From the NCBI GenBank assembly GCA_900757595.1, contig CAAEOL010000041.1:1-64000 (forward strand): a stretch of 64,000 nucleotides of DNA, in the 5' to 3' direction. Of the stretch, positions 7,953 through 16,466 are shown piece by piece; position 1 is the stretch's first letter; each line of letters starts with the position of its first letter. Below the pieces are notes generated by a model. It ran no database searches, had not been told where the DNA came from, and was given only the letters and a program-made list of their open reading frames with translations. The position numbers were made by a program, and so were the translations under genes. Source of the stretch: an uncultured Collinsella sp. (GTDB taxonomy: Bacteria; Actinomycetota; Coriobacteriia; Coriobacteriales; Coriobacteriaceae).

Positions 7953-10694
7953 ATGGACAAGACCACACAGGACAGCTTGGCAAAGAAACCCGTCGACATG
8001 AGGGACAGGATTCTCGAGCATCTCGAGGCCCTCACCTCTGCCGTCTCGCTCGACGACCTTGCCCGTCTGTCCACCTCCGACATCGCCGAGACGCTCATCA
8101 TCTCCAGGAGCCTGGCGAGCCAGTACCTCAACGACCTTGTTCGCGCCGGTCTTGTGGTTAAGGTGGCGGGCAGGCCTGTCCGTTATTTTCATCGCCGCGC
8201 GTTCCAGAAGCGTTTTCAGGTAAAGCTCTCTGCAAGCGAGTACGCCTCGCTCGCCGACCTCATCCAAGCGACGGGAATCGCCGATCACCGCGACTTCGCG
8301 CGTGCCGTGGGCTTCGACATGAGCCTCAGCTCCGTTGTCGAGCAGTGCAAGGCTGCGGTTCAGTACCCTCCGTTTGGCCTGCCCATCCTCTTGAGCGGCG
8401 GCGTGGGTGTCGGTAAGTCTTTCCTTTCTCGCCTTGTGTACGAGTACGGCAAGAACCAGGGCTTGCTGTCCCGCGACTCCTCCTATGTGCGCATCGACTG
8501 CGCCGGGGTCCCGGACGCCGCCTCGTTCAACGGGCTTCTTGACGAGTCGATCGCGAAAGCGCGCGGGGGTGTGGTCTTTGTCAACGGCATCGAGGCACTC
8601 TCTCCCTCTGCGATGGAGCACTGCCTTGCGACGGCCCTCGGGCTCGATGCCTCCCAGGATGCGCCGCGCGCTCGCCTCGTTCTTTCGACGACGCTTTCCG
8701 CCGATGACCTGAAGGTTTCCTCGGCCTACAGCAAAATGCCCATCTGTGCCCGCGTCCCCTCACTCAAGGAGCGGACCCCCGAGGAGCGCGAGGATCTCAT
8801 CTTGAGCTTCCTGCGCAGCGAGGGGTGCCGAATCGGTTCTGATGTGAAGATCAGCCGCGGCGCATACCGTTGCCTCGTGAACGCGGACTTTTCCGATAAC
8901 ATCGCCGGCTTGCGCGCCTGCGTGACGAACTGCTGCGCCAAAGCGTTCCTCAATCGCGAGGGCGACTACGTCGTCGTTCGCCCGTATCTTCTTCCCAGCG
9001 GGCTCCTCTCCTCCGCGCAGATCGATCAACAGCCCGACGATGGCGTTCTGATCGACGCGTCTCTGGATGCCGCCGAGAGCACAGGGCCGGTCGAGCAGGC
9101 GCTCGATGCCCTGTGCTCCCTCGATGAGCGATTCTGCGCCGGGGAGCTCTCTGTCTCCGAGCTTGTCTCGCAAGCTGTCTCCGCTGTGCGCGGCGTTGAG
9201 GATCACTTGATTTTCGACCACGGCGTCGCCTCCTCGAGGTCGCGCGCCTTCGAGCGCGTCGTGGGCGCGGTCCTTGCCGACGCAGGCTCTTCTTATGGCA
9301 TCGAGCTTTCGAGGAAGGTCGCTTTTCTACTGGCCCAGGAGATTTGCCTGCAGTTGTGGCCGGGTATCGGCCTGGCTAAGCGAAAGTCTGCCTGTGCGGA
9401 GCAAATCTCCCATCTCCTCGGTGCCGTGACCTCCGAATTGCCGTTTGCCTCGAGTGTCTCCGATCAGGTCGCCGCAGACGTGGAAGGGGCGCTGGGAATC
9501 TCGCTCGATCACTTCACGAAGACGCTTCTGACGCTGTGCGTCGCATCGGAGTCTCGCGATGCGAAGGCCCTTCGGACGCTCTGCGTCATCTTGTCCCACG
9601 GCTACTCAACGGCGACGAGCATCGCCGACGCGGCGAACCGTATGCTCGGCATGCATGTGTACGAGGCTGTCGACATGCCCTACGACCAGCAGCTGAAGGA
9701 CATCGTCGGTCCGCTCCAGCGCCTCGTCGACCGCCATTCCTACTGCACCGGGGTCGTGTTCCTCGTCGACATGGGCTCCTTGGAGGAGGCCTATAAGGCC
9801 CTCGAGAACGTTACCGACTCCACTATCGGCGTGGTGAACAACGTCTCTACCGGTCTTGCGCTCGAGATCGGGGTCGGGCTGCTCGGCGGCAAGTCCATCG
9901 CCGAGGTTCTTGGCGATGCGACCGCCGCGTGCGTGACGCACTGCAAGATGATCGAGCGCGTCAACCGTGAGGACGCCATCGTCTTCTGCTCCGAGTCCGG
10001 GGTCGACGCCGCGGAGAGGATACGCCAGCTCGTCTCGCAGAGCCTCCCGCGCACCATAGGCGCGCGCCTGCTCACGAGGCCCTTCAAGCAGCTCGTCGCG
10101 AACGGGTCGAACGACGCCGTTTTCTCCGAGCACCGCGTCTGTGCCGTCATCGGCACGGGAGACCCCGGGGTCGCCTCCGTCCCCTTCGTCGCCCTCGAGG
10201 ACATCATGTCGACGGCGTCCGCCTCTAAGGTTGATGCCGTGTTCGGCAGGTGGCTTGACGCTTCCGAGCTCTCTTCTTTCCACGAGAAGCTGCTCTCGAA
10301 CATGACGCTGCAGAACGTCATCCGCTCCATCACCATCCTCGACCCGGAGCGGCTATTCCATGAGATCGAGAGCGCCGTGCACGAGCTTCAGCGCAGGACA
10401 GGCGAGAAGATCGGCAGTAACGCCATCATTGGGCTCTACGTTCACCTCTGCTGTCTCGTCGAGCGCCTTGTTACCAGAAACCCCATTGAGACCTACGTTG
10501 GCCAGGACCGCTTCGAGGAGGAACGCGCCGATTTCATCGAGTCCTTCAGGCAGAGCTTCTCGAGCATCTCGACGCGCTATCGCGTAGAGGTTCCCGTAAG
10601 CGAGATCGCATATGTCTTCGACTACATAAGCGTGAGCGCCGCCCCGGCGCGAGAAGAGCGCCTCGGCTCCTCGGACCTCCTGCTCGACGAGTGA
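7953..10694 (+). CDS. LevR/ManR-like PTS-controlled transcriptional regulator
   Basis: The 913-residue protein has the LevR order: N-terminal winged HTH (about 15-75, with ISRSLASQYLNDLVRAG and GRPVRYF), AAA+ domain (about 100-330), a PRD-like region, an EIIA-Man-like domain with His549 in ILSHGYSTATS, an EIIB-like region, and a C-terminal PRD with His831 in LYVHLCC. Such proteins activate mannose-family PTS operons according to PTS phosphorylation. Walker A (GGVGVGKS, about 149-156) is intact. The Walker B position reads VVFVNGIE, with Asn in place of Asp, and I find no GAFTGA loop. Sigma-54 activation is therefore doubtful. It lies 123 bp upstream of the PTS genes on the same strand. Confidence 0.85.
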   Translation: MDKTTQDSLAKKPVDMRDRILEHLEALTSAVSLDDLARLSTSDIAETLIISRSLASQYLNDLVRAGLVVKVAGRPVRYFHRRAFQKRFQVKLSASEYASLADLIQATGIADHRDFARAVGFDMSLSSVVEQCKAAVQYPPFGLPILLSGGVGVGKSFLSRLVYEYGKNQGLLSRDSSYVRIDCAGVPDAASFNGLLDESIAKARGGVVFVNGIEALSPSAMEHCLATALGLDASQDAPRARLVLSTTLSADDLKVSSAYSKMPICARVPSLKERTPEEREDLILSFLRSEGCRIGSDVKISRGAYRCLVNADFSDNIAGLRACVTNCCAKAFLNREGDYVVVRPYLLPSGLLSSAQIDQQPDDGVLIDASLDAAESTGPVEQALDALCSLDERFCAGELSVSELVSQAVSAVRGVEDHLIFDHGVASSRSRAFERVVGAVLADAGSSYGIELSRKVAFLLAQEICLQLWPGIGLAKRKSACAEQISHLLGAVTSELPFASSVSDQVAADVEGALGISLDHFTKTLLTLCVASESRDAKALRTLCVILSHGYSTATSIADAANRMLGMHVYEAVDMPYDQQLKDIVGPLQRLVDRHSYCTGVVFLVDMGSLEEAYKALENVTDSTIGVVNNVSTGLALEIGVGLLGGKSIAEVLGDATAACVTHCKMIERVNREDAIVFCSESGVDAAERIRQLVSQSLPRTIGARLLTRPFKQLVANGSNDAVFSEHRVCAVIGTGDPGVASVPFVALEDIMSTASASKVDAVFGRWLDASELSSFHEKLLSNMTLQNVIRSITILDPERLFHEIESAVHELQRRTGEKIGSNAIIGLYVHLCCLVERLVTRNPIETYVGQDRFEEERADFIESFRQSFSSISTRYRVEVPVSEIAYVFDYISVSAAPAREERLGSSDLLLDE

Positions 10695-10817
10695 CCTTCC
10701 CCGCGCCGCCGCAAGCTGACCGCGCGTCCTCAATAATCCGATAACCCCTTGCCCGGCGCGAATCCGGATAGCGCCGAGGCAGTACCGAACGTAAAACTTC
10801 ATTTGATAGGAGCAAAC
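10695..10817 (+). promoter_or_regulatory. PTS operon upstream region
   Basis: No -24/-12 (GG-N10-GC) promoter is visible, which fits the missing GAFTGA in the regulator. Two similar 9-10-mers, AATCCGATA (10735-10743) and AATCCGGATA (10761-10770), and a GGCGC/GCGCC inverted repeat (10755-10759, 10771-10775) could be regulator sites. Confidence 0.3.
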
Positions 10818-11291
10818 ATGAGTGTTGTTATGGCACGAATCGACAATCGCCTGCTTCACGGCATCATCGTGACGCAGTGGGCCCCGGTGTCGGGCGCGAC
10901 CCGAGTCATGGTCATCGACGACAAGGTCGCCGGCGACGAGGTCCTGAAGTCCACCATGAGGATGGCGCGCCCCGCGGGCATGGCCGTCTCGATCATCTCC
11001 GAGCAGACCGCGCTCAAGAACTTCGCGGCGGGCAAGTACGACCGCGAGAAGGTCTTTGTCATCGCCAAGGAGCCCGAGACGATCCTTCACCTGGTCGAGT
11101 CGGGCATCGAGCTCCCGTCGCTGATCGTCGGCGGCTCTCTTGTCAAGGAGGGCGGCGTCCAGCTCACCCAGCGCGCCTATGCCTCCGCCGAGAACGTCCA
11201 GAGCTACAAGGCGCTCATCGCCCGCGGCGTCAAGGTGACGGCACAGTTCGTGCCCGCCGACAAGCCCGTCTCCGTCGCCGACCTCATCTAA
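10818..11291 (+). CDS. PTS system mannose/sorbose-family EIIB
   Basis: This cytoplasmic phosphocarrier (157 residues) passes phosphate from EIIA to the incoming sugar. The family signature RIDNRLLHGIIVTQW places the phospho-histidine at His14. The ATG at 10818 has ATAGGAGC just upstream. It is the first gene of a five- or six-gene operon; EIIC follows after 9 bp. The substrate cannot be read from the sequence; the neighbouring glycosidase and kinase suggest a fructose-containing sugar. Confidence 0.9.
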   Translation: MSVVMARIDNRLLHGIIVTQWAPVSGATRVMVIDDKVAGDEVLKSTMRMARPAGMAVSIISEQTALKNFAAGKYDREKVFVIAKEPETILHLVESGIELPSLIVGGSLVKEGGVQLTQRAYASAENVQSYKALIARGVKVTAQFVPADKPVSVADLI

Positions 11292-11300
11292 GGAGGGATC

Positions 11301-12086
11301 ATGGTCAACTTCACTATCCTGCAGGTCGTCCTTTTGACCCTGCTGGCCTTCATCAAGCACGTGGACTACTACGGCATCCCGATGATCTTCGTCAACTATG
11401 CCGTCTTCTGGGGCCTTATCACCGGTGTCGTCATGGGCGACTGGCAGACCGGTCTCGTCATCGGCGGCACCATCCAGCTCATGCAGCTCGGCGTCGCGGG
11501 CTTCGGCGGCTCGTCGATTCCCGACTACGGCACGATGGCCATCATCGCCACAGCCTACGGCGTGTCCCTGGGCGCGGACACGGGCCTCGCCATCGGCCTG
11601 CCGGTCGGCATGCTCGGCATCCAGCTCGACGTCATCGTCAAGATCCTCAACGGCTTCGTCGTCGAGAAGTCCCAGAAGTTCTGCGACGAGGGCAAGTTCA
11701 AGCAGATGAACGCCATCCTGTGGGTCTGCCCCGTGCTCTTCGGCCTGTGCGCCGCCCTGCCCGTCTTTGTCTCCGTGACCCTCGGCCAGCCCGCCGTCAA
11801 CTGGCTCCTCGAGGTTATGCCCCAGTGGTTCCTTTCCGGCCTCACCCTCGCCGGCAAGATGCTCCCGGCCGTCGGAATCGCGATGCTGCTGCGTTACATG
11901 CCCACCGGCAAGTACTTCCAGTACCTGCTCGCCGGCTTCTTCCTCTCGGCCTTCCTGAACGTGCCCATCATCGGCGCCGCCATCGTCGGCTTTGCCCTCG
12001 CGATCGCGTTCTACCAGCGCGCCGAGAGGGACACCGAGCTCGCCGCCCACGCTTCCGCAGACGCCTTCATCGGAGAGGATGAGTAA
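11301..12086 (+). CDS. PTS system mannose/sorbose-family EIIC
   Basis: This is a membrane permease subunit of 261 residues with several hydrophobic segments and the family motif GDWQTGLVIGGTIQLMQLG near residues 45-63. With EIID it forms the sugar channel. An AAGGAGGG ribosome-binding site overlaps the end of EIIB. The C-terminus is short, hydrophilic and acidic. EIID begins 2 bp after its stop codon. Confidence 0.92.
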   Translation: MVNFTILQVVLLTLLAFIKHVDYYGIPMIFVNYAVFWGLITGVVMGDWQTGLVIGGTIQLMQLGVAGFGGSSIPDYGTMAIIATAYGVSLGADTGLAIGLPVGMLGIQLDVIVKILNGFVVEKSQKFCDEGKFKQMNAILWVCPVLFGLCAALPVFVSVTLGQPAVNWLLEVMPQWFLSGLTLAGKMLPAVGIAMLLRYMPTGKYFQYLLAGFFLSAFLNVPIIGAAIVGFALAIAFYQRAERDTELAAHASADAFIGEDE

Positions 12087-12088
12087 CC

Positions 12089-12922
12089 ATGGAAAACGAG
12101 AACATCACCGCCGTCGCCAAGGGCAAGCCCTCCGGCTACAAGGTCACCAAGAAGGACCTGCGCAACGCGAACTGGCGCTGGCTCATGAGCGTGTGCACCT
12201 TCAACTACCAGACCCAGCAGGGCGCCTCAGTCGCCTACGCCCTCTCGCCGGTCCTGAGGAAGATCTACACGAACGACGAGGACTATAAGCAAGCGCTCAA
12301 CAACCACTTCCGCTACTACAACACCCAGCCTTGGCTCGCCGCCATCATCCTTGGCGCCTGCGTGGCCATGGAGGAGCGCGACGGCCTAGCGGCGGCGGAC
12401 GCCGTCCAAGACCTGAAGATCGGCACCATGGGACCGCTCGCCGGCGTCGGCGACTCCCTGCTCATGACCATGATCCCGACCATCATGGGCTCCATCGCCG
12501 CCTACATGGCCATCGAGGGCAACCCCGTGGGAGCCGGCATCTGGTTCGCGCTCATCCTGGCCATCTTCTGGGTCCGCATGCACGCCCTCGAGTTCGGCTA
12601 CAAGCAGGGCGTGAAGCTCGTCACCGACTTCAGCGAGAAGCTTCCCAACCTCACTGCCGCCGCCTCCGTGCTCGGCCTCACCGTGGTCGGCTGCCTCATC
12701 GCCTCGGTCATCGGCGTCACCTGCCCGATTAGCTTCAGCTTCGGCGACGTCGCGATGGAGATCCAGCCGCTGCTCGACAAGATCCTGCCTGCCATGATCC
12801 CCGCCGCCATCACGGGAAGCGCGTATTACCTTCTTACCAAGAAGAACGCGAGCATGACGGCCCTCATCCTCGTGGTGATTGTCCTCGCGATGGTCGCCTC
12901 CGCCGCCGGCATCCTCGCTTAG
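12089..12922 (+). CDS. PTS system mannose-family EIID
   Basis: The 277-residue EIID subunit completes the membrane complex. It shows the typical N-terminal helices with NYQTQQGASVAYALSPVL, the central GTMGPLAGVGDSLL, and a C-terminal membrane segment. It lies between EIIC and EIIA. The mannose-family PTS is the only PTS group with a IID component, so this gene fixes the class. Confidence 0.93.
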   Translation: MENENITAVAKGKPSGYKVTKKDLRNANWRWLMSVCTFNYQTQQGASVAYALSPVLRKIYTNDEDYKQALNNHFRYYNTQPWLAAIILGACVAMEERDGLAAADAVQDLKIGTMGPLAGVGDSLLMTMIPTIMGSIAAYMAIEGNPVGAGIWFALILAIFWVRMHALEFGYKQGVKLVTDFSEKLPNLTAAASVLGLTVVGCLIASVIGVTCPISFSFGDVAMEIQPLLDKILPAMIPAAITGSAYYLLTKKNASMTALILVVIVLAMVASAAGILA

Positions 12923-12948
12923 CTTCGACCCAAGAGATTGGTGAATCA

Positions 12949-13347
12949 ATGAGAAAGATAGTTGTGGCGAGCCATTCCCTTCTCGCCCAGGGCTTCAAGG
13001 ACACCCTCGAGTTCCTTACGGGTAAGGGCGACGCCGTCAACGCCGTGTGCGCCTACGTGAACGACAACGGCGAGGGGCTCGACGCGGCGGTCGAGGCGGC
13101 TCTTTCGGGCACTGACGAGGTCGTCGTCCTTACCGACGCGTTCGGCGGCAGCGTGAACCAGCGCTTCTCCCGCTTCGCCTCCGACCGGATCCACGTGATC
13201 GCGGGTGTCAACCTCCCGCTCGCCATGACGGTCGCGCTCGCGCGCCCCGACGAGAAGCTCGACTTCGATGCCCTCGTCAACGAGGCGCGCCAGCAGATCA
13301 TCTACGTGAACGGTGTCAGTTCTGCCGAGTGCGACGACGACGAATAG
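12949..13347 (+). CDS. PTS system mannose-family EIIA
   Basis: The 132-residue EIIA accepts phosphate from HPr. The start RKIVVASHSLLAQG puts the active histidine at residue 9. It is a separate protein rather than an EIIAB fusion. It lies 26 bp after EIID and 12 bp before the GH172 gene, so all are probably one transcript. Confidence 0.88.
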   Translation: MRKIVVASHSLLAQGFKDTLEFLTGKGDAVNAVCAYVNDNGEGLDAAVEAALSGTDEVVVLTDAFGGSVNQRFSRFASDRIHVIAGVNLPLAMTVALARPDEKLDFDALVNEARQQIIYVNGVSSAECDDDE

Positions 13348-13359
13348 AGGAGGTCGACG

Positions 13360-14484
13360 ATGAGAGAGTTCCTTAAGGACGTGTGGATGCACGGCGGTGA
13401 GGAAAGCCGCGCCATCACCCCCGAGAACATCACGGGCGAGAAGGGCCGCGCCGCCATGTCGGCCAGCCACCTCGGCGTCGGCCGCAAGGGCTCGTGCTGC
13501 GTGCCCCTTGAGTCCGGCGAGACCATCACGCTCGCGGACATCGAGGGCCCCGGCATCATCCGCCACATCTGGATGACCGTCCCCGACAAGACCGCCGCCG
13601 GCAGCTTCGTCATGCGCGACCTCGTGCTGCGCTTCTACTGGGACGACGAGGAGACCCCCTCGGTCGAGTGCCCTGTCGGCGACTTCTTCTGTAACGGCTT
13701 CGGTGAGCGCGCCATTGTCAACTCAATGCCCATCTGCGTGAACCCGACGGGCGGCATGAACTGCTACTTCGAGATGCCCTTCAGGAAGCACGCCAAGGTC
13801 ACGCTTACGAGCGAGCACCCCGGGTTCATTAAGTACATCTTCTACACGTTCAACTACGCGCTCACCGACGTGCCGGACGACGCCATGTACTTCCACGCTC
13901 GCTTTAACCGCGAGCGCAGCACCCGCAGGGGCGTCGACTACACCGTGCTCGACGGCGTGCGCGGCAAGGGCTACTACGTCGGCACCTACATGGCCCTGTG
14001 CGCCCTGGAGCGCTATTGGTGGGGCGAGGGCGAGATGAAGTTCTTCCTCGACGGCGACGAGGAGTTCCCCACGGTCACCTCGACGGGAGCCGAGGACTAC
14101 TTCGGCGGTGCCTGGGCCTTTCTCGACAGGCCGCCCCACGCGCTGCCCGAGGCGCAGTGCTTCAACACGCTGTTCGCCGGCTACCCGTACCGCTCGACGC
14201 GCGACGCCACGCGCGACCGCTTCAGCGCGGGCAAGCCGAACCCGAACCCGATGCTCGCGACCAACGACGACGCGCTGCCCAGGCACGGTCTCTACAGGTG
14301 GCACCTTCCCGACCCGATCTCGTTCAAGGAGGACCTGCGCGTGACATTCCAGGACCTCGGCAACGACGACATCAAGCTCTACGAGCGCGAGGACGACATC
14401 TCCACCGTCGCTTACTGGTACCAAAGCGAGCCGCACGCCGTGCTCGCCCCGTTTGCCGCAAGGCAGGACCGCGTGCCCAGGTAG
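13360..14484 (+). CDS. GH172 / DUF2961 glycoside hydrolase
   Basis: The 374-residue product is a DUF2961 protein, the family now classed as GH172, whose founder is the difructose dianhydride I synthase/hydrolase of Bifidobacterium dentium; other members act on arabinofuranosides. Conserved pieces are GPGIIRHIW, GEMKFFLDGD and STGAEDYFGGAW. Glu225 and Glu245 lie where I expect the catalytic pair. There is no signal peptide, so it acts inside the cell, consistent with PTS-delivered substrate. It has a strong GAGGAGGT site and follows EIIA closely. A fructofuranosyl substrate is inferred from the fructokinase-like neighbour. Confidence 0.8.
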   Translation: MREFLKDVWMHGGEESRAITPENITGEKGRAAMSASHLGVGRKGSCCVPLESGETITLADIEGPGIIRHIWMTVPDKTAAGSFVMRDLVLRFYWDDEETPSVECPVGDFFCNGFGERAIVNSMPICVNPTGGMNCYFEMPFRKHAKVTLTSEHPGFIKYIFYTFNYALTDVPDDAMYFHARFNRERSTRRGVDYTVLDGVRGKGYYVGTYMALCALERYWWGEGEMKFFLDGDEEFPTVTSTGAEDYFGGAWAFLDRPPHALPEAQCFNTLFAGYPYRSTRDATRDRFSAGKPNPNPMLATNDDALPRHGLYRWHLPDPISFKEDLRVTFQDLGNDDIKLYEREDDISTVAYWYQSEPHAVLAPFAARQDRVPR

Positions 14485-14511
14485 GGTCGCCTCGAAACAT
14501 GCCAACGTTAT

Positions 14512-14550
14512 GGGCGCCCGCGGTTGACCATGGCTGCGGGCGCCCCTTTG
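14512..14550 (+). terminator. Hairpin between GH172 and ROK kinase genes
   Basis: GGGCGCCCGC (14512-14521) pairs perfectly with GCGGGCGCCC (14536-14545), followed by only a short T-run. It may attenuate rather than end transcription into the kinase gene, whose ribosome-binding site AAGGAGGA follows. Confidence 0.5.
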
Positions 14551-14563
14551 CAAGGAGGATCAC

Positions 14564-15448
14564 ATGAGCGAAAAGCAAATGAGGCTCGGCGCCCTCGAGG
14601 CCGGCGGGACCAAGATGGTCTGTGCCGTGGTGTCCGGCGACGGCGAGGTCCTCGACCGTATGGAGACCCCGACGCTTGCGCCCGCCGAGACCGTCCCGCA
14701 GATGATCGAGTGGTTCGCCGCCCGCGATGTGGACGCGTTGGGCATCGGCGCCTTCGGCCCGACCTGCGTCGACCCCGCCGACGAGCGCTACGGCTCCATC
14801 CTGCAGACCCCCAAGCTCGCGTGGCGAGGCTATGGTCTTCGCGCCGCGTTCGCCGACGCCCTCGGGATTCCGGTGGCCTACGACACGGACGTGAACGTTG
14901 CCTGCCTCGGCGAAGTGGTCTTCGGCTGCTGCAAGGGGCTCGAGGACGCCGTCTACGTGACCATCGGCACCGGTGTGGGCGCGGGCGTCATGTGCGCGGG
15001 CAGGCTCCTTCACGGCATGCTGCACCCCGAGGCCGGCCACATGCTGGTAAGGACCCGTCCCACCGAGGAGGGACGCTGCGTCTGCCCGAGCCACGCGAAC
15101 TGTCTCGAGGGCCTCGCCTCCGGCCCCGCCATCGCGGCGCGCTGGGGAAAGCCCGCGGCCGAGCTCGCGGACAACGATGAGGTGTGGGCGCTCGAGGGGG
15201 ATTATCTGGGGCAGATGTGCGCGAACCTCGTGCTCATGTACTCGCCTCGCCGCATCGTCCTCGGCGGCGGCGTGATGCACCAGGAGCAGCTCTACGGCAT
15301 CGTCCGCAAGAAGACCCTCGAATATCTGGGTGGCTACATCCAGACCGCCGAGCTTAAGGACATGGAGAGCTACATCTGCGCCCCGGGCTGCGGCGGCGAC
15401 CAAGGAATCCTCGGCGCGGCCGAGCTGGCAAGAAGGGCGCTCGCGTAA
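14564..15448 (+). CDS. ROK-family kinase, probable fructokinase
   Basis: The 294-residue protein has the N-terminal phosphate loop LEAGGTK, the sugar-binding GIGAFGP, the ATP motif IGTGVGAGV and the zinc-site region GHMLVRT followed by CVCPSHANCLEGLASGPAI. This cysteine pattern is typical of bacterial fructokinases of the ROK family. It would convert the free sugar released by GH172 to the 6-phosphate. It ends the operon; a bidirectional terminator follows. Confidence 0.85.
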   Translation: MSEKQMRLGALEAGGTKMVCAVVSGDGEVLDRMETPTLAPAETVPQMIEWFAARDVDALGIGAFGPTCVDPADERYGSILQTPKLAWRGYGLRAAFADALGIPVAYDTDVNVACLGEVVFGCCKGLEDAVYVTIGTGVGAGVMCAGRLLHGMLHPEAGHMLVRTRPTEEGRCVCPSHANCLEGLASGPAIAARWGKPAAELADNDEVWALEGDYLGQMCANLVLMYSPRRIVLGGGVMHQEQLYGIVRKKTLEYLGGYIQTAELKDMESYICAPGCGGDQGILGAAELARRALA

Positions 15449-15480
15449 CTTGCGCTCTCTCCGCCATACAACGCGTTAAG

Positions 15481-15530
15481 AAAAGACGAGCGCTTCTTGC
15501 CAATTGAGCGGCAAGAAGCGCTCGTCTTTT
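15481..15530. terminator. Bidirectional terminator
   Basis: Perfect 21-bp arms at 15481-15501 and 15510-15530 are flanked by A-run and T-run. The hairpin serves the sugar operon on the plus strand and the DegV-like fragment on the minus strand. Confidence 0.9.
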
Positions 15531-15564
15531 GCATTTGTTTTTGGGGCAGGACGCCCCGCCTCCG

Positions 15565-15855
15565 CTAGAGTCCCTGGACCGCCACACCCACGAGGTTTGG
15601 ACCGGTGTGGACAAGAAACGCGGGGCTGATGTCGGAGCGGACGACCTCCACCGCGTTGGCCACGCGCTCGCACAGGGCCTGCTCCATGCGGTCGTAGAGG
15701 TCGGCGTGGGCCGAGGTGCAGCTCGCGGCAAAGCGCACCTTGGGGTGCTTCTCGACGATGGCGGCGATGAGCTTGATCTCGGTGCGATGCGGTGCTTGCA
15801 CAGCCATTTCGTGTGCGCGAGGCTGTTGGCTTTCTGGGCCACAGCAATCACCTTC
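15565..15855 (-). pseudogene. DegV-family protein, 3' fragment
   Basis: The minus strand encodes the C-terminal ~90 residues of a DegV-like (fatty-acid-binding) protein, ending ISPAFLVHTGPNLVGVAVQGL. The frame is broken near 15800 by a small duplication, and the N-terminal two thirds are absent. The fragment stops at a 17-bp inverted repeat (15850-15866 with 15884-15900), which may mark a recombination joint. Confidence 0.6.
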
Positions 15856-15905
15856 CCCCTAGCATGATGACCTGAACAATCCTCATGCTAGGGGGAAGGT
15901 TTTTG
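15850..15905 (+). terminator. Inverted repeat with T-run at fragment edge
   Basis: Arms of 17 bp at 15850-15866 and 15884-15900 match perfectly, with TTTTT after the right arm. The left arm is also coding sequence of the DegV-like fragment, so one arm looks like a copied and inverted piece of the other. Confidence 0.6.
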
Positions 15906-16287
15906 TCGCGTAGCGGAAATTGGCCTCCACCCGCTGAGCGGGTGGCTTTCTATGCCGCGCGTGCCGTGCGGCACGGACTAAAGTCCATGAATAAAAACGA
16001 GGAAGGCCACGTCCGGCCTCCCTCGCAAAGAGTCTCTGATTGCTCCCACTCATTGGGGACAGACTTACATGAGTGATTGCACTTATTGGGGACAGACTTA
16101 AATGAGCGCTCTTGAAATGCCGGCGCCTGGGGACGTTCTTTTTCTGTCTGCAGTTTGGGACGTTCCTTTTCTGTCGGCAGTTTGGGACGGTCCTTAGAGC
16201 TGCAGCGCGCCATGAGCGACGAGGCGAAGCGGATCATCCTGTCTTTCGAGTTCTAAGCAGAATTCCCCGTCTCTGAGTAATGATTAG
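15906..16287. repeat. Hairpin cluster and degenerate intergenic repeats
   Basis: Several short hairpins follow one another at about 15926-16025. Then come two related 27-bp units at 16047-16073 and 16080-16106, exactly 33 bp apart. Next are three units containing TGGGACGTTC- or TTTGGGACGG-like sequence between about 16128 and 16195. A short frame ending in a TAA near 16255 may be the tail of a lost gene. No intact gene is present. Confidence 0.55.
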
Positions 16288-16417
16288 TGCGCATTTGTGC
16301 GTATTTGTGTGCGTAGGATTGCGTGGCTATGCGTGTATAAGCGCCGTCTGCGGCTGTATTTTGACCATTTAGCGGTTATATACGCAAAAGTACGCACATA
16401 CGCGCTAATTTGTGCGA
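16288..16417. promoter_or_regulatory. Phased TGCGTA hexamer array
   Basis: Direct hexamers TGCGCA, TGCGTA, TGCGTA, TGCGTG, TGCGTG start at 16288, 16298, 16310, 16320 and 16330. Inverted copies TACGCA, TACGCA, TACGCG start at 16381, 16391 and 16399, and TGCGAA starts at 16412. Spacing is 8-12 bp, mostly one helical turn. The array lies directly before the oxidoreductase/DeoR operon and is probably the operator of that DeoR protein. Confidence 0.6.
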
Positions 16418-16466
16418 ATATAGAGACGGCAGAAATGTTAGACGCTCCATGACCCAGGAGGCACAT

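Noticed and set aside
10695..10817. Sigma-54 promoter before the PTS operon
   Set aside because: I looked for GG-N10-GC elements because the regulator is LevR-like and found none.
15950..16237. Minus-strand frame with repeated KERPKL and KSVPN segments
   Set aside because: It is formed by the intergenic repeats at 16047-16200 and has no ribosome-binding site or family match.
16288..16417. Possible CRISPR array
   Set aside because: The repeats are only 6 bp with 8-12-bp steps, and no cas gene is in the window. An operator array explains them better.
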